From NCBI RefSeq assembly GCF_001180245.1, contig NZ_CVSV01000045.1:1-64000 (forward strand): DNA of 64,000 nucleotides, read 5' to 3'. The DNA comes from Prochlorococcus marinus. Lineage in GTDB: Bacteria; Cyanobacteriota; Cyanobacteriia; PCC-6307; Cyanobiaceae. The position numbers were made by a program, and so were the translations under genes. The notes under the pieces are model-generated. The model made no database searches. It was not told where the DNA came from and worked only from the letters and a program-made list of their open reading frames with translations. Shown piece after piece: positions 19,690-31,342 of this stretch. The stretch's first letter is position 1. Each line of letters starts with the position of its first letter.

Positions 19690-20298
19690 TTGATAAAATC
19701 GAAAAATCCTGAAAGAAAGATTACTAATCATCTACAACAAGATGTAGTCAAGGTATCTGGTAAAACAATTTTTATTAATCCTTTTTTATATTGGCGAAGA
19801 TTCGATGAAAATACTCACAGATGGCTTAAAGAACCTGGTCAAATGTCAGAGGGTCAAATCTCACCAAACAGAAACCGTTTTTATCCAGAAATAGAGTGGG
19901 CTGATTTGAGTCATGAGCAAAAGCTCATAAAAGATGCAACTGTTGAGATGTTTTTAAAAACTCTTGAATTGATAAGCACATTTCATCCATATCTTAGTGC
20001 TGGACAATTATTTGAAGTGGAGAGAAAAATGACGATTATTAAAAAGATTCCTTTCGAAAAGTGGGTTACAAAATCTTTCGCCAAAAAAGCGAGATTGCTA
20101 GAAAACGAAAAAAGAAAATTCCAAAGAGAAAGATTTTATAGTAGCTGGAGGGAGTGGTTCAGTCTAGAAAATACTCAACAAGCCATTTTGCCGTTAATCG
20201 TCACGATATTTATTTCTTCATTTATTGGATGGTCTTTAGGGATTTCAAAGAATAGTTGTAATCCTTATTTTGAACAAAATATAGAACAATTAAATTAA
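19690..20298 (+). CDS. Unknown protein with C-terminal membrane anchor
   Basis: 202 residues from a TTG start (IKSKNPERKITNHLQQD). A soluble, charged N-terminal two thirds contains aromatic segments (FINPFLYWRRFDENTHRWLKE). A basic helix follows (FAKKARLLENEKRKFQRERF), then one membrane segment near the end (QAILPLIVTIFISSFIGWSL, about 165-186) and a short tail. This suggests a tail-anchored or single-span membrane protein. I do not recognise the family. Same strand as the Cas4-like gene (80-bp gap), but a functional link is not evident. Confidence 0.65.
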   Translation: MIKSKNPERKITNHLQQDVVKVSGKTIFINPFLYWRRFDENTHRWLKEPGQMSEGQISPNRNRFYPEIEWADLSHEQKLIKDATVEMFLKTLELISTFHPYLSAGQLFEVERKMTIIKKIPFEKWVTKSFAKKARLLENEKRKFQRERFYSSWREWFSLENTQQAILPLIVTIFISSFIGWSLGISKNSCNPYFEQNIEQLN

Positions 20299-20405
20299 TT
20301 TCTTTTTGATCTTTTTAAGTATTTAAGTAAATAAAATTTTGAAAAAATAAATTTATTATTTAGAATTCTATTAATTGAAATATTTACTTAAAAAGTAAAA
20401 GTTTT

Positions 20406-20549
20406 ATGAGTGAAAATTTAAATTTCAATAATATTGAAAACGATGACTTTAATCCTATCAATGAAGATAGTGATTATAAAGATTTAATAAATAGACTTAA
20501 TGAGATAAAATCAACCATCGCTTCAATAGAAAAAACAATATCTAAATAA
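20406..20549 (+). CDS. Small acidic protein upstream of PBP2
   Basis: ATG frame of 47 residues: an acidic, Asn-rich N-terminal half (MSENLNFNNIENDDFNPIN) and a C-terminal amphipathic helix (YKDLINRLNEIKSTIASIEK) that could form a coiled coil. It ends 10 bp before the TTG start of PBP2 on the same strand, which suggests cotranscription. No family recognised. Support is the ATG, the helix pattern and the operon-like spacing. Confidence 0.5.
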   Translation: MSENLNFNNIENDDFNPINEDSDYKDLINRLNEIKSTIASIEKTISK

Positions 20550-20559
20550 ATCTATATTT

Positions 20560-22350
20560 TTGATAAAAACAAGTCCTAACAAAAAACTTATTTCATTAAA
20601 GAGACAACCTTTAGTCTTACTTATTTTTTCCTCCGTATCATTTTTATTGATTCTATGTAGGTTAATTTTTTTACAACTTTTAAATTATGAATCTTTCAAG
20701 AAGATGTCAGATGAGAATAGGATCAGACTTATTGCCTCACAGCCAATACGTGGAAGAATACTAGACAAAAATGGTTATGTTTTAGCAGATAGTAGAGTTA
20801 AATATTCTTTGATAATAAAGCCTCAATCTGTTAATAAAAGCAATTGGGAAAAACAAAAATCAAGTATTTCTAACTTGTTAAATATTGATAGTAATGAAAT
20901 TCAAAAAAAATACTCTGATGGTCTAAAAAATCAGAAACTTTCAGTAATTATTCTTGATGATTTAAATGTAGATCAATTAATAAAATTTAAGGAGAATGAA
21001 GGTAATTTAATTAGTTTTGAAATAGCTACCAAATTAATTAGAAATTATCCTTATAAATCCCTTGCTGCTCATGTAATTGGTTATACTCAGCCAATTACTC
21101 AATTAGAATATAAATTTTTATCTAAGAAAGGTTATAAATTAAATGATTTAATCGGTAGAACTGGAATTGAATATGTTTACGAAGATTTTATAAGAGGTGA
21201 ATGGGGTGGAGAAATGGTTGAAGTTAATTCATTAGGAAAATTTCAAAGATCATTGGGTATAAGACCTCCATTACAAGGTAATGATATTGAACTTACAATC
21301 GACCTTAAATTGCAATTAGTTGCGGAGGAAGTTCTTCAAGATAAAAAAGCTGGAGCCATAATAGTAATGGATCCAAGAGATGGTGCAATAAGAGCAATGA
21401 CAAGTAAACCTACATTTGATTTAAATTTTTTCTCAAAGGATTTTAAACCTGAGAAAGAATATAATAAACTTTTTAATTCTCCTGAAAAACCGTTATTTAA
21501 TAGAGCATTAAATGCCTACGATCCAGGAAGCGTTTGGAAAATTGTAACTGCTTTAGCTGGCTTGGAAAGTGGAAAATTCCCTAGAGAAACCATGTTAGAA
21601 ACGAAACCATGTATAACTTATGGGAGCCAATGTTTTAGAGAGCATAATGATTTAGGCTTTGGGGTAATAGGTTATGAAGATGCTTTAAGAGTTTCGAGTA
21701 ATACATTTTTTTATCAAGTAGGTTATGGAGTAGGAGTTGATGAAATTCATAAGGTCTCTCGAAAGCTTGGTTTTAATTCTCTATCTGGAGTTGAAATTTC
21801 TGAACAAGAAAATATAGGATTAGTAGCTAGTAGTGAATGGGCTAAAAAAGGCAGAGGATGGGGGCAACCAGGAAGAACTCCTTGGGTTCCAGAAGATATT
21901 GCGAGTATGTCTATTGGACAATTTGTTGTACAAGTTACTCCTATTCAAATAGCTAGAGCATATGCTGCAATTGCAAATGGTGGATATCTAGTTACTCCTT
22001 ATTTAGTTAAAAAAGATGGAGAAAATCTTTCAGATAAAAAACGTATTCCAATTGACATTGATCCACAAAATCTTCAATTAATAAAAAGTGGGCTTAGAAA
22101 AGTAGTTGAGTCTGGCACAGGAGTATCAATTAATTATGGAGTTTCAAATTTACCTCCAGTTTCAGGCAAAACTGGAACTGCTGAAGATGGTGAAGGTGGA
22201 TTGGATCACGCTTGGTTTGTTTGTTTTACTCCCTCTGAAAAAAGTGAATTACTAGTAGTTGCTTTTGCACAAAATACTCCTGGTGGGGGATCTGTTCATG
22301 CACTGCCTATGGCAAGAGAAATTTTGAAAGTTTGGAATGAAAAAAAATGA
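20560..22350 (+). CDS. mrdA: Penicillin-binding protein 2, peptidoglycan transpeptidase
   Basis: Class B PBP for cell elongation. The 596-residue protein starts at a TTG. One N-terminal membrane anchor (PLVLLIFSSVSFLLILCRLI) is followed by the dimerisation domain (QPIRGRILDKNG) and a transpeptidase domain with the active-site SxxK (S324VWK327), SxN (VSSNTFFYQ) and KTG (SGKTGTAED). The active site faces the periplasm. MreBCD and RodA, the usual partners, are not in the window. Division-specific FtsI is an alternative, but the length and sequence context fit PBP2 better. Confidence 0.9.
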   Translation: MIKTSPNKKLISLKRQPLVLLIFSSVSFLLILCRLIFLQLLNYESFKKMSDENRIRLIASQPIRGRILDKNGYVLADSRVKYSLIIKPQSVNKSNWEKQKSSISNLLNIDSNEIQKKYSDGLKNQKLSVIILDDLNVDQLIKFKENEGNLISFEIATKLIRNYPYKSLAAHVIGYTQPITQLEYKFLSKKGYKLNDLIGRTGIEYVYEDFIRGEWGGEMVEVNSLGKFQRSLGIRPPLQGNDIELTIDLKLQLVAEEVLQDKKAGAIIVMDPRDGAIRAMTSKPTFDLNFFSKDFKPEKEYNKLFNSPEKPLFNRALNAYDPGSVWKIVTALAGLESGKFPRETMLETKPCITYGSQCFREHNDLGFGVIGYEDALRVSSNTFFYQVGYGVGVDEIHKVSRKLGFNSLSGVEISEQENIGLVASSEWAKKGRGWGQPGRTPWVPEDIASMSIGQFVVQVTPIQIARAYAAIANGGYLVTPYLVKKDGENLSDKKRIPIDIDPQNLQLIKSGLRKVVESGTGVSINYGVSNLPPVSGKTGTAEDGEGGLDHAWFVCFTPSEKSELLVVAFAQNTPGGGSVHALPMAREILKVWNEKK

Positions 22351-22372
22351 AATTTTGTTAGGTTTTAAATGT

Positions 22373-22897
22373 TTATGTTTTTAATTTTTTCATTTGTAAA
22401 AGTCTTTGAATAATATCTTCAATAGTTTTTGAATCTATAGGTTTACTATATGAGGACAAAAGTTGTCGCCCTAATACTTGACTTCCTAAATGTACTAATT
22501 GAATGCGCAATGATGTCAGTAGTTCTAACCCTATGCCACCAGAAAATGTTGCAATTGCAATCGGTTGACCATTAAATAAATTTCTAAAGTCATCTCCAGA
22601 AATAGAAAGCCATGCTATAAAGTTGGATAGAATGGGAGGTATGGATCCATTATATTCAGGCGCACAGATCACCCACCTTTCAATCTGGAAAAGCTTCTTT
22701 TTTAATTCTTTTATTTCATTTGGAATATTTTCTTTGCTGTGAATTCTTGGATTAAATAATGGAATATCGAGAGTGGTAAGATCTAAAATTTCAGAACTTA
22801 TTTTAAGTTCATTACTCTTTTCAAGAAATTTTCCAGAAAGTTCCAGATTTTTACCACAACTAGCCGAAATTATTATTAGATTCTTTTTCTCAGTCAT
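22373..22897 (-). CDS. NADPH-dependent FMN reductase family flavoprotein
   Basis: 174 residues with the flavodoxin-like fold: an early beta strand (NLIIISASCGKN), CAPEYNGSIPPILSNFIAW (the FMN-phosphate and dimer-contact motif) and GGIGLELLTSLR. Such enzymes reduce FMN or quinones with NAD(P)H. It lies 17 nt downstream of flv1, and flv1 lies 16 nt downstream of flv3, so the three form one operon. A role in supplying reduced flavin or disposing of electrons is inferred from context only. Confidence 0.85.
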   Translation of the reverse strand: MTEKKNLIIISASCGKNLELSGKFLEKSNELKISSEILDLTTLDIPLFNPRIHSKENIPNEIKELKKKLFQIERWVICAPEYNGSIPPILSNFIAWLSISGDDFRNLFNGQPIAIATFSGGIGLELLTSLRIQLVHLGSQVLGRQLLSSYSKPIDSKTIEDIIQRLLQMKKLKT

Positions 22898-22914
22898 AAA
22901 TTAGATAAATAAAT

Positions 22915-24717
22915 TTAATAGTTAGCACCTGTTTTGCGGTGATGAACTGCCGTTAGACTATCTGATTTTAGTATATTACCGTGTAGTACTTCGGCGTAAA
23001 TTACCCAATGATCTCCACATTCCATTCTCTCTTTTACAGAAGCATCTAACCATGCTAGCGATTCAGGAATGATTATCTGCTCGTTAGGAGTTAATTCAAT
23101 ATTTATTCCTTCAAATCTATCTTCTCCAGGTGCAAATGGCTTTGTGAATCTTTTCAAAGGTTCTTTAAAATCTTTTTCACTAAGAATATTTAAAGCGAAT
23201 GAATCTCCTATTTGCAGTAGAGACTCTACCGATCTATCTTTTGCTACTGCAATACTCAACCCGGGCGGAGAAAAACTTGCTTGACTAACCCAAGATGCAA
23301 GCATAGCTCCTTTGATATTATTCTCATCTTTCCCTTTAGAGGCTGTCAGGACACAAAGTGAACCAATCACTCTTCCAAGAGCTTGCAGCTTTGGATCTGT
23401 TTTGCTCGTAATCATTCCAGTATCCGATTTTCTGGGTTTTTTCTTTGCTTTTTTTAAAATTTTTCTTCCAAAGTGAGTTCCTATTTCTTCTAACTCTTTA
23501 ATCTTTGGTTTGTTTGGACTGAATTTAATTCTTATAGGGTCAAAACTAAACTTAAAACCACCGTCTTTTAATTTTGTTTCAAGTAAATCTATAGCTTCGC
23601 CGCTCCATCCAAAACTGCCAAAAATTCCCACTGGCTTATCTCTATTACCCTCTGCTAACAATGTTCCTAGTGCACTAACAATTGGAGTTGGGGCGTGACC
23701 CCCTAATGTGGGTGAGCCTATTAAATATCCATCAGCATTTTGGATAGATTTTACTAGAACATCATTAGGTGTAAATTCACAATTAATACTTTCAACTTCT
23801 ACAGAAGTTCTATTTATCCCTTTAGCCAATGCATCACCAATTGAGGCTGTATTTCCATAAGCACTTGCATATATCAGAGCGATCTTAGGATTATTTGTTG
23901 AGAAATTCTCTCCCCATCTAATATAGTCATTTAAAAAGCTTTTTAAGCTGTATTCGATCGCAGGACCATGTAAGGGTGCGATAGTTTTAATGTCATAATC
24001 TGCAATTTTTTCAGTTATTGATATTACTTGATTAGACATTGGTGCTATCAAGCAATCATAAAAATGTTTTCTATCAATTTCAGTACTAACTCGATTTGTT
24101 TCAGACCAATCTTTAGATGCAATATGTGCAGAGAAAATTTTTTCACTAAGAAGTATTTCTTGATTATGTTCATAAATTATCAGGCCACCAGGCCAACGTG
24201 CTGTTGGAATAGGAATTAAATCTAGTGAAATGTTATCTAATTCTAAATTAAGTTCTTTTTTGATTATCTTTACTTCAGGTAATTGAATTTCAATAAAGTT
24301 TTCTAGGGTAGGATTTCTTTGATTCCAAAGTTCGCTAATAAGTTTATAACCTGGATTAGAGCAAGTAATAGTTGTGTTTTGATATTGGGTACTTATATTT
24401 TTTATAGTTTCAATAATTTGGGGATTAATATGACCAGAAATGAAGTTGATTTTATCTACTTTAAATTGATCGCAAAATTTAGAAATTACATTATTAAATG
24501 AATTTAAATATTGTTTCTCAGGTGGATGAATAATAAAAAGTTCCTCATTACTTCTAATGAAAAAAGTATTAAATGAAGTTCCTTTTTCAAGGTTAAATTC
24601 AAGTTCAAATCTTGCTTTATTTTGGTCTAAGAATCTTACACAAGAAAAATTTTCGGTAATTTCAAATTCTGATAATTTTTGATTTTCTGCAAGTAAGCCT
24701 ATATTAATATCTGACAT
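22915..24717 (-). CDS. flv1: Flavodiiron protein Flv1-type (non-canonical iron site)
   Basis: A 600-residue class C flavodiiron protein: metallo-beta-lactamase-like domain (about 1-265), flavodoxin domain (about 275-425, with YASAYGNTASIGDAL) and C-terminal flavin reductase domain (about 440-600). The diiron ligands are largely replaced: the HxExDH region reads SGHINPQIIE, the next His region reads PTARWPGGL, and the Asp region reads LLSEKIF. That pattern marks Flv1 as opposed to Flv3. Flv1/Flv3 heterodimers reduce O2 to water after photosystem I, protecting it in fluctuating light. Confidence 0.88.
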   Translation of the reverse strand: MSDINIGLLAENQKLSEFEITENFSCVRFLDQNKARFELEFNLEKGTSFNTFFIRSNEELFIIHPPEKQYLNSFNNVISKFCDQFKVDKINFISGHINPQIIETIKNISTQYQNTTITCSNPGYKLISELWNQRNPTLENFIEIQLPEVKIIKKELNLELDNISLDLIPIPTARWPGGLIIYEHNQEILLSEKIFSAHIASKDWSETNRVSTEIDRKHFYDCLIAPMSNQVISITEKIADYDIKTIAPLHGPAIEYSLKSFLNDYIRWGENFSTNNPKIALIYASAYGNTASIGDALAKGINRTSVEVESINCEFTPNDVLVKSIQNADGYLIGSPTLGGHAPTPIVSALGTLLAEGNRDKPVGIFGSFGWSGEAIDLLETKLKDGGFKFSFDPIRIKFSPNKPKIKELEEIGTHFGRKILKKAKKKPRKSDTGMITSKTDPKLQALGRVIGSLCVLTASKGKDENNIKGAMLASWVSQASFSPPGLSIAVAKDRSVESLLQIGDSFALNILSEKDFKEPLKRFTKPFAPGEDRFEGINIELTPNEQIIIPESLAWLDASVKERMECGDHWVIYAEVLHGNILKSDSLTAVHHRKTGANY

Positions 24718-24733
24718 TTTAGAGACTTATTTT

Positions 24734-26509
24734 TTAATAGTGATTAGCAACTTTTCTGTGATGAACTGCTGTCTTGCATGATAAGTCAGAAACATTACCA
24801 TTTTCAACAATTCCGTAAATTATCCAATGGTCTGGAGTCTCTAACCTGGAACTGACTTTACAATCTAAAAAGGCGAGTGAATCTGAAAGAACTGGTCCTC
24901 CTTCAGCTATGTTGCTAATTACATCTACATCGGCAAATCTATCAGCTCCAGGGGCAAATCTTTTTAAAAAATGTCTGAACATTTTTTGATAGTTATCTTC
25001 TCTCAGAATATTCACAACAAAACCTTCCCCAACTTGCATATATGATTCAATAGCTCTATCTTTTGCTACTGCAACTGTAATACCTGGTGGAGAAAAGCTT
25101 GCTTGACTAACCCAACTTGCGACCATTGCACTTTGTCTAAATGTAGAACCTTCCCCTTGGCTCGCTGTAACTACATATAGTCCACCACTTAATCTGCCTA
25201 ACGCTTTATCTAAATTTGAATCAAGGCTCTTCATAGAGGCAATATTCTTCTTTTTATTGATCAATTGACCCAAGTCAGTTCCAGCCTCTTCGAATTCTTG
25301 ATAAACAATGGGATCTGGAATATTTTTAACTCTTAAGGGAGAGAAAGCTTCTTTTTGACCAAGTTCTCTTAATTTATTTGCTAAGGAATCTATTGGTTCA
25401 TCATTTCCACCAAATGCATCATAAACTGCAGTAAATTGTTTTGGTTTTAGTGCTGCGAATAAAGTACCAAGAGATTCTTTTAATTCATTATCAGAGTCTA
25501 CTGGCCATGTAGGTATTACTACTGCTTTTGATTCGGAAATTAAACTTGCTAATTCTTGCGGGTCAGAAGATCTTAAATCAATTAACTGAACCTGAGCATC
25601 TGCTTTGCTTATTCCATGAGATATCGCTTGACTTAGTCGATCACAATAACCATAGTCGCTTATGTAGCACACTGACACAAAATCATTGCCTTTGCTTTTA
25701 TTACTACTCCATTCTAGATATTTTCCTTTCCAGAAATTGACCTGATTATGTAGCAAAGGCCCATGACCAACAGCTATTGTTTTTAATTCAGGTAGCTTAT
25801 CTATTCTTTTAATTGCCTGCATAACGCTTCTAGCGTTTGGACCCATAAGGCAGTCGTAATAAAAACGGAAATCATCGTATATTTCTTTTTGATCAGTGTC
25901 AAAAAATTCGTCAGAACAATAATGAAGTCCAAATGCATCGCATGTATAGAGAACATTTGTGCTGTGATCATATGAGAATATGGTATCCGGCCAATGTAAA
26001 TTTGGTGCACTTATAAATTCAATTTTATGTTCTAAACCGCTATTAGGATTAGTTCCGAGATTTAAAAACTCGCCACTCTTAACCTCTAGACGTTTAAAGG
26101 GAATATGTATTTGGTCTTCAATAAATTTAAGCGCTAATTTTGATCCAACTACTGTAATATTTTGGTTTAATTCTAAAAGATTACCTATTAAACCAGAATG
26201 ATCAGGTTCTGTATGGCTAGTAATTAAATAATCAACTTCTTGCGGATTAACCTTTTTCAGTAATTCTTCAAACCATAATCGTTCGAACTTTGCGTGACTA
26301 GTATCAATAATTGCTAGTTTCTCGCCTTTAATAATAAAACTATTGTAAGTAGTCCCATTTCTTAAACCAAATTCAATATCAAATCTACTGCGATCCCAAT
26401 CCAAAGATCTTATGGCACAAGAATCATCAGCAAAGTTTTGAGATTGAACCGTCAACTTGTTATTATTTTGTGCCAATTTAGAATTACTTGTCTGGGCAGA
26501 GGCTATCAT
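24734..26509 (-). CDS. flv3: Flavodiiron protein Flv3-type (canonical iron site)
   Basis: 591 residues with the same three-domain architecture as its neighbour. All canonical ligand contexts are present: TSHTEPDHSG, APNLHWPDTIF, CDAFG and GHGPLL. This makes it the catalytic Flv3 partner. The C-terminal flavin reductase domain (SYMQVGEGFVVNIL) gives NAD(P)H-linked activity in one polypeptide, a cyanobacterial feature. First gene of flv3-flv1-FMN reductase. The 119-bp upstream gap is shared with divergent alaS and should hold the light-responsive promoter (inference). Confidence 0.9.
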   Translation of the reverse strand: MIASAQTSNSKLAQNNNKLTVQSQNFADDSCAIRSLDWDRSRFDIEFGLRNGTTYNSFIIKGEKLAIIDTSHAKFERLWFEELLKKVNPQEVDYLITSHTEPDHSGLIGNLLELNQNITVVGSKLALKFIEDQIHIPFKRLEVKSGEFLNLGTNPNSGLEHKIEFISAPNLHWPDTIFSYDHSTNVLYTCDAFGLHYCSDEFFDTDQKEIYDDFRFYYDCLMGPNARSVMQAIKRIDKLPELKTIAVGHGPLLHNQVNFWKGKYLEWSSNKSKGNDFVSVCYISDYGYCDRLSQAISHGISKADAQVQLIDLRSSDPQELASLISESKAVVIPTWPVDSDNELKESLGTLFAALKPKQFTAVYDAFGGNDEPIDSLANKLRELGQKEAFSPLRVKNIPDPIVYQEFEEAGTDLGQLINKKKNIASMKSLDSNLDKALGRLSGGLYVVTASQGEGSTFRQSAMVASWVSQASFSPPGITVAVAKDRAIESYMQVGEGFVVNILREDNYQKMFRHFLKRFAPGADRFADVDVISNIAEGGPVLSDSLAFLDCKVSSRLETPDHWIIYGIVENGNVSDLSCKTAVHHRKVANHY

Positions 26510-26628
26510 AGAATAATTAGCTTTATAAATTAACTTTAGTTATATAGAATATAAATTCGCGTGATTATTTTTGCGAAATAACCGAAATTACGCTTTTCTT
26601 TAATTTTTAATCTTCTTATTCTGGATAA

Positions 26629-29289
26629 ATGACATCTCAACTAATTAAAAAAATAGTTACTGGAGATGAGATAAGAAATGCTTTTTTAAAATTTTACAGT
26701 GAAAAATTACATAAAATCATTCCAAGTGCATCTTTGATTCCAGATGACCCTACGGTTATGCTCACAATTGCTGGAATGCTACCTTTTAAACCAGTTTTTT
26801 TAGGTTTAAAAGAAAGACCATCAAAAAGGGCTACATCTAGCCAAAAGTGTATCAGAACAAACGATATAGAAAACGTTGGAGTTACAGCTAGACACCATAC
26901 TTTTTTTGAAATGCTTGGTAATTTCTCTTTTGGAGATTATTTTAAACGAGAGGCTATTCAATGGGCCTGGGAATTAGTTACTAATATTTATCAACTTTCT
27001 GTTGAAAATATAATTGTGAGTGTTTTTCACGAAGACGAAGAGTCTGCAAAAATTTGGAGAGACGAAATTGGTATTCATCCAGATAGGATAGTGAAACTAG
27101 GAGAGGAAGATAATTTTTGGTCATCTGGCAAAACAGGTCCATGCGGACCTTGTTCAGAACTTTATTATGATTTTTATCCTGAAAAAGGTCTGCAGAATAT
27201 TGATTTAGAAGATGGAGATCGATTTATTGAATTTTATAATCTTGTCTTTATGCAATATAATCGTGATCCTAATGGAAAATTGACAGATTTAAAATTTAAA
27301 AATATTGATACAGGAATGGGTCTTGAAAGGATGGCTCAAATACTACAAAAAAAGCAAAATAATTATGAGACAGATTTAATTTTTCCTATCATTCAAAAAA
27401 TTTGTGAGATTGCAAATATTGATTATTTTTCTTCAGATGATAAAAACAAAATTTCTTTAAAAATCATTGGTGATCATACAAGAGCTGTTATTCATTTAAT
27501 TTCTGATGGAGTAGCAGCAAGTAATCTCGGCAGGGGATATATATTAAGAAGGCTCATTAGAAGAATGGTCAGACATGGGAGATTATTAGGTATAACAAAT
27601 GAATTTTTAACTAATATTGCTACTGTCGGGATCAATCTAATGCAAAATAATTATCCTGATTTAAAAAATAATAATGATTTAATTTTGAATGAAATAAAAA
27701 TTGAAGAAATAAGATTTAGGGAAACTCTTGAAAGAGGAGAGAAATTGCTAGATGAGATAATTTCTTCAGGTCAGAAATTAATTTCTGGTGTTAAAGCTTT
27801 TGAACTTTATGATACTTATGGATTTCCTCTAGAACTTACTGTAGAAATTGCTGAAGAAAATAGTATCGGTGTAGATGTAAAGGGTTTTGAAGAAGAAATG
27901 AATGCACAAAAAGAGAGAGCTAAAGCTGCTTCAAGTAATATTGATTTGACATTAGAGGGATCATTAGAGCGAGAAATAGATCTTTTTAACAAAACTGTTT
28001 TTAATGGTTATAATTCTCTTCTTTCGGAAGCTGAAATAAAGGGTATATTCCTGGATTCAACATTAGTTAAGCAAGCAAGTGAAGGTCAGAAAGTTTTAAT
28101 TGTTCTTGATCAGACAACTTTTTATGGAGAATCTGGTGGGCAAGTTGGTGATATTGGAACGATATTTTCAAAAGATGTAGAGGTCTTGGTTGATAATGTT
28201 ATGCGAAAGAAAAATGTTTTTTTACATTATGGAACGATAAAAAGAGGAATATTAACTATTGGACAAAAAGTTAAGACTAATGTTAGTCCCTCTAATAGAG
28301 CTAAGGCTTCTGCAAATCATACAGCTACTCACTTATTACAATCTGCACTTAAATCAGTTGTCAATGAAAGCGTTGGACAAAAAGGTTCATTAGTAGCTTT
28401 TAATAAATTACGATTTGACTTTAATTCCTCTAGTCCTATCTCTAAAGATCAAATTTCTAAGATTGAGACTTTAGTTAACTCATGGATTATAGAAAATTAT
28501 GCCCTAGAAATAAAACATATGTCTAAGAGTGAGGCTCTTGAAAAGGGGGCAGTCGCCATGTTTGGAGAAAAATATGATGATGAAGTGCGCGTTGTTAACG
28601 TGCCAGGAGTTTCAATGGAACTTTGTGGTGGCACACATGTTAAAACGACATCCGAATTAGGTTCTTTCAAAATAATTAGTGAGGAAGGAATCTCTGCTGG
28701 AGTCAGAAGAATCGAAGCATTATCAGGCCAATCAGCATTAGACTATTTCAGTGATAGAAATGCTTTAGTAAATCAACTAAGTGATTTGTTAAAAGCAAAT
28801 CCTAATCAACTTTTTGAAAGGGTTAATAATTTGCAAGCAGAGCTTACTAATAAGAATAAAGAGATACAAAAAATGAAAGATGAAATTGCATTTTTTAAAT
28901 ATTCTTCTATAAAATCATCCGCAGAAATAGTAAATTCTTTTTCAATTTTAGTTAATCAGATTGATGGCTTAGATGGGAATTCTTTGCAATCTGCAGCACT
29001 CAATTTAACTTCTTATTTGGGAAATAAAGCAATAGTGATTCTTGGGGGAATACCAAATCCAGAAAATAGAAAGTTGTTATTTGTAGTTTCTTTAGGTGAT
29101 GATGTAGTAAAAATAGGATTGCATGCAGGTAAATTAATTAATGAGATTGCAAAAATTTGTTCGGGAGGTGGAGGAGGAAGGCCTAATTTTGCTCAAGCAG
29201 GTGCTAAAGATATTGATAAGTTAACTGATGCTCTAGATTATGCTAAAAATTACTTGCAAAAAACATTAGATAGTCATTCTGATAAATAA
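26629..29289 (+). CDS. alaS: Alanyl-tRNA synthetase
   Basis: 886 residues. Class II catalytic core with the motif 2 area [18 protein letters not shown], an editing domain with the zinc site HTATH and CGGTH (from NHTATHLLQ and ELCGGTHV), and a C-terminal C-Ala domain with a glycine run ([13 protein letters not shown]). Normal length and complete. The last 16 bp overlap the end of convergent speA. Confidence 0.97.
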   Translation: MTSQLIKKIVTGDEIRNAFLKFYSEKLHKIIPSASLIPDDPTVMLTIAGMLPFKPVFLGLKERPSKRATSSQKCIRTNDIENVGVTARHHTFFEMLGNFSFGDYFKREAIQWAWELVTNIYQLSVENIIVSVFHEDEESAKIWRDEIGIHPDRIVKLGEEDNFWSSGKTGPCGPCSELYYDFYPEKGLQNIDLEDGDRFIEFYNLVFMQYNRDPNGKLTDLKFKNIDTGMGLERMAQILQKKQNNYETDLIFPIIQKICEIANIDYFSSDDKNKISLKIIGDHTRAVIHLISDGVAASNLGRGYILRRLIRRMVRHGRLLGITNEFLTNIATVGINLMQNNYPDLKNNNDLILNEIKIEEIRFRETLERGEKLLDEIISSGQKLISGVKAFELYDTYGFPLELTVEIAEENSIGVDVKGFEEEMNAQKERAKAASSNIDLTLEGSLEREIDLFNKTVFNGYNSLLSEAEIKGIFLDSTLVKQASEGQKVLIVLDQTTFYGESGGQVGDIGTIFSKDVEVLVDNVMRKKNVFLHYGTIKRGILTIGQKVKTNVSPSNRAKASANHTATHLLQSALKSVVNESVGQKGSLVAFNKLRFDFNSSSPISKDQISKIETLVNSWIIENYALEIKHMSKSEALEKGAVAMFGEKYDDEVRVVNVPGVSMELCGGTHVKTTSELGSFKIISEEGISAGVRRIEALSGQSALDYFSDRNALVNQLSDLLKANPNQLFERVNNLQAELTNKNKEIQKMKDEIAFFKYSSIKSSAEIVNSFSILVNQIDGLDGNSLQSAALNLTSYLGNKAIVILGGIPNPENRKLLFVVSLGDDVVKIGLHAGKLINEIAKICSGGGGGRPNFAQAGAKDIDKLTDALDYAKNYLQKTLDSHSDK

Positions 29290-31220
29290 CTACTTTTTCT
29301 GAGACTAATTTCGATTTGATCCATTAATTTCCTTGCTTCTTCAATAGTTAATTTTTTTTGATCAATTGCTGATTCAGTATTAATTCTTATAGATTCAACC
29401 AAAGAAGCTGAACTGTAATCTAATAATTGTAAAATTTCAGATTTACTGTCCTCTTTAATAATATTTTTGACCTTATATGAATCATCTTGATTTATGTCTA
29501 TATGAACAACGTTTGTACTGCCAAATAAATTGTGCAAGTTTCCTAATGCTTCTTGATAAGCTCCAGTCATAAAAATTCCAATTAGATAATCTTTACCTTC
29601 CTCTGGCTTATGTAAATTTAGTAATGATTTAATTTTTCCATCATTAATAAAATTATTTAGTTTCCCATCTGAATCACAAGTTAAATCTGCAAAGTTACCT
29701 TTGCAGAACGGCTCCTCTAAGTGCCGATGTATTGGCATTATTGGAAAAATCTGATTTATTGCCCAGCTATCGGGAATAGATTTAAAGATAGATAAATTTG
29801 CATAATAAGTTGACGCAAGAGTTTCTGTAATTTCAGATAAATCAGGGTGATTGATTTCATCATTATTCAGGTTATTAGAAATTTCTTTTGCACAAGCCCA
29901 AGTAAGTTCTTCGGCATAAGCTCTTTCGGCCAAACTTAAAAATCCTAATCTAAAAGCGACTAAGCAATCTTCTTTAAACTTTTTTGCATCATTCCATAGT
30001 TCAATTATTTGAGATAAATTTATTTTTTTATTTTTAAGTTTTTTTAATTCATAGAATGTTTCAAGTAAATTTGAAATTATTAATTTTTGATTTGTTTTAT
30101 TAAAAATTTGTAGCTTGGAACTTACATGGCTTGTTCCTAAGACATTAAAAATTAAAACTGAACAATGACTAATTATTGCTCTTCCACTTTCTGAGATTAT
30201 GGTCGGATGCTTGATCTTATTTAATTCACATGAGTCCTTAATAGTTGCAATTACATCGTTAGCATAATTTTGAAGAGAATAATTAGTAGAGGTGTTTGAG
30301 GAGGTTTTAGTCCCATCAAAATCTATCCCTAATCCTCCCCCAACGTCGATATATTGCATTGGGGCTCCTAGTTTGCAAAGTTCAACATATATTTGACTCG
30401 CTTCTTGTAATGCGTCTTTGATAACAGCAATATCACTTATTTGACTGCCGATATGAAAATGGAGTAATTTCATTTCATTGATTAGATTTGCTTCTTTTAG
30501 GTCTTCTATTGTCAACATAATTTCTGGGATTGATAAGCCAAATTTGGAATTATCCCCAATAGATTTACTCCACCTACCACTACTTTTACTTGATAACTTT
30601 GCTCTAATTCCTATCAATGGAGTCGCGTTAAGTTCTTGAACTGCTTGAATAATTCTTTTTACCTCATCTCGTTGTTCAATAACTATTATTGGATTTTTGC
30701 CGAGTTTTCTGGCCAAAGTAGCAATCTGAATATATTTTTTATCTTTATATCCGTTGCATATTAATAATGAATTTTGGTTTTCAAGAAGTGCAAGGCCAAT
30801 TAATAGTTCTGATTTACTTCCTACTTCTAAACCAAAATTCCATTGGCTACCAAACTCTATTATCTTTTCTAGGACATTTTTCTGTTGATTACATTTGACA
30901 GGAAAAACGCCTTGATAAATATTTTTATATTTATAGGTTTTTATTGCTTTTAAAAAAGATTCATGTAATGCATTTATGCGATCTTTCAAGATATCATTAA
31001 ATCTTATGATCAATGGAGGATTTATTTCTCTACTCTTAAGTTCTTTGACAAGCTTAAAAAGATCAATCTTATTTTCAGATTTTATATCTTTAGTGACTGA
31101 TATGTTTCCTTTGGAATTTATAGAAAAATATTTATCTCCCCATTTATCTATGTTATAAGTCGAAATACTATCTTCAATAGTCCAAATATTCTTTAATTTT
31201 TTAGGCTCAAAATTGGTCAA
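29274..31220 (-). CDS. speA: Biosynthetic arginine decarboxylase
   Basis: PLP enzyme that makes agmatine from arginine, the entry to putrescine and spermidine. 648 residues; the PLP Lys is Lys109 in FPVKCNQQ, and the alanine-racemase-like barrel has LHFHIGSQ and [12 protein letters not shown]. The C-terminal domain carries the [15 protein letters not shown] substrate motif. Length is typical for bacterial and plant ADC. Monocistronic by spacing. Confidence 0.96.
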   Translation of the reverse strand: MTNFEPKKLKNIWTIEDSISTYNIDKWGDKYFSINSKGNISVTKDIKSENKIDLFKLVKELKSREINPPLIIRFNDILKDRINALHESFLKAIKTYKYKNIYQGVFPVKCNQQKNVLEKIIEFGSQWNFGLEVGSKSELLIGLALLENQNSLLICNGYKDKKYIQIATLARKLGKNPIIVIEQRDEVKRIIQAVQELNATPLIGIRAKLSSKSSGRWSKSIGDNSKFGLSIPEIMLTIEDLKEANLINEMKLLHFHIGSQISDIAVIKDALQEASQIYVELCKLGAPMQYIDVGGGLGIDFDGTKTSSNTSTNYSLQNYANDVIATIKDSCELNKIKHPTIISESGRAIISHCSVLIFNVLGTSHVSSKLQIFNKTNQKLIISNLLETFYELKKLKNKKINLSQIIELWNDAKKFKEDCLVAFRLGFLSLAERAYAEELTWACAKEISNNLNNDEINHPDLSEITETLASTYYANLSIFKSIPDSWAINQIFPIMPIHRHLEEPFCKGNFADLTCDSDGKLNNFINDGKIKSLLNLHKPEEGKDYLIGIFMTGAYQEALGNLHNLFGSTNVVHIDINQDDSYKVKNIIKEDSKSEILQLLDYSSASLVESIRINTESAIDQKKLTIEEARKLMDQIEISLRKSSYLSE

Positions 31221-31342
31221 TTTATGTCTTAGTGATTAATAAATGTTTTTGAAAATAACTCAAAACAATATCTTTTATTTTAATGATTACTTGCCAAGTT
31301 ACCACCCAAAAGTTGAATATACATAGAGTGATTATTAACTAA

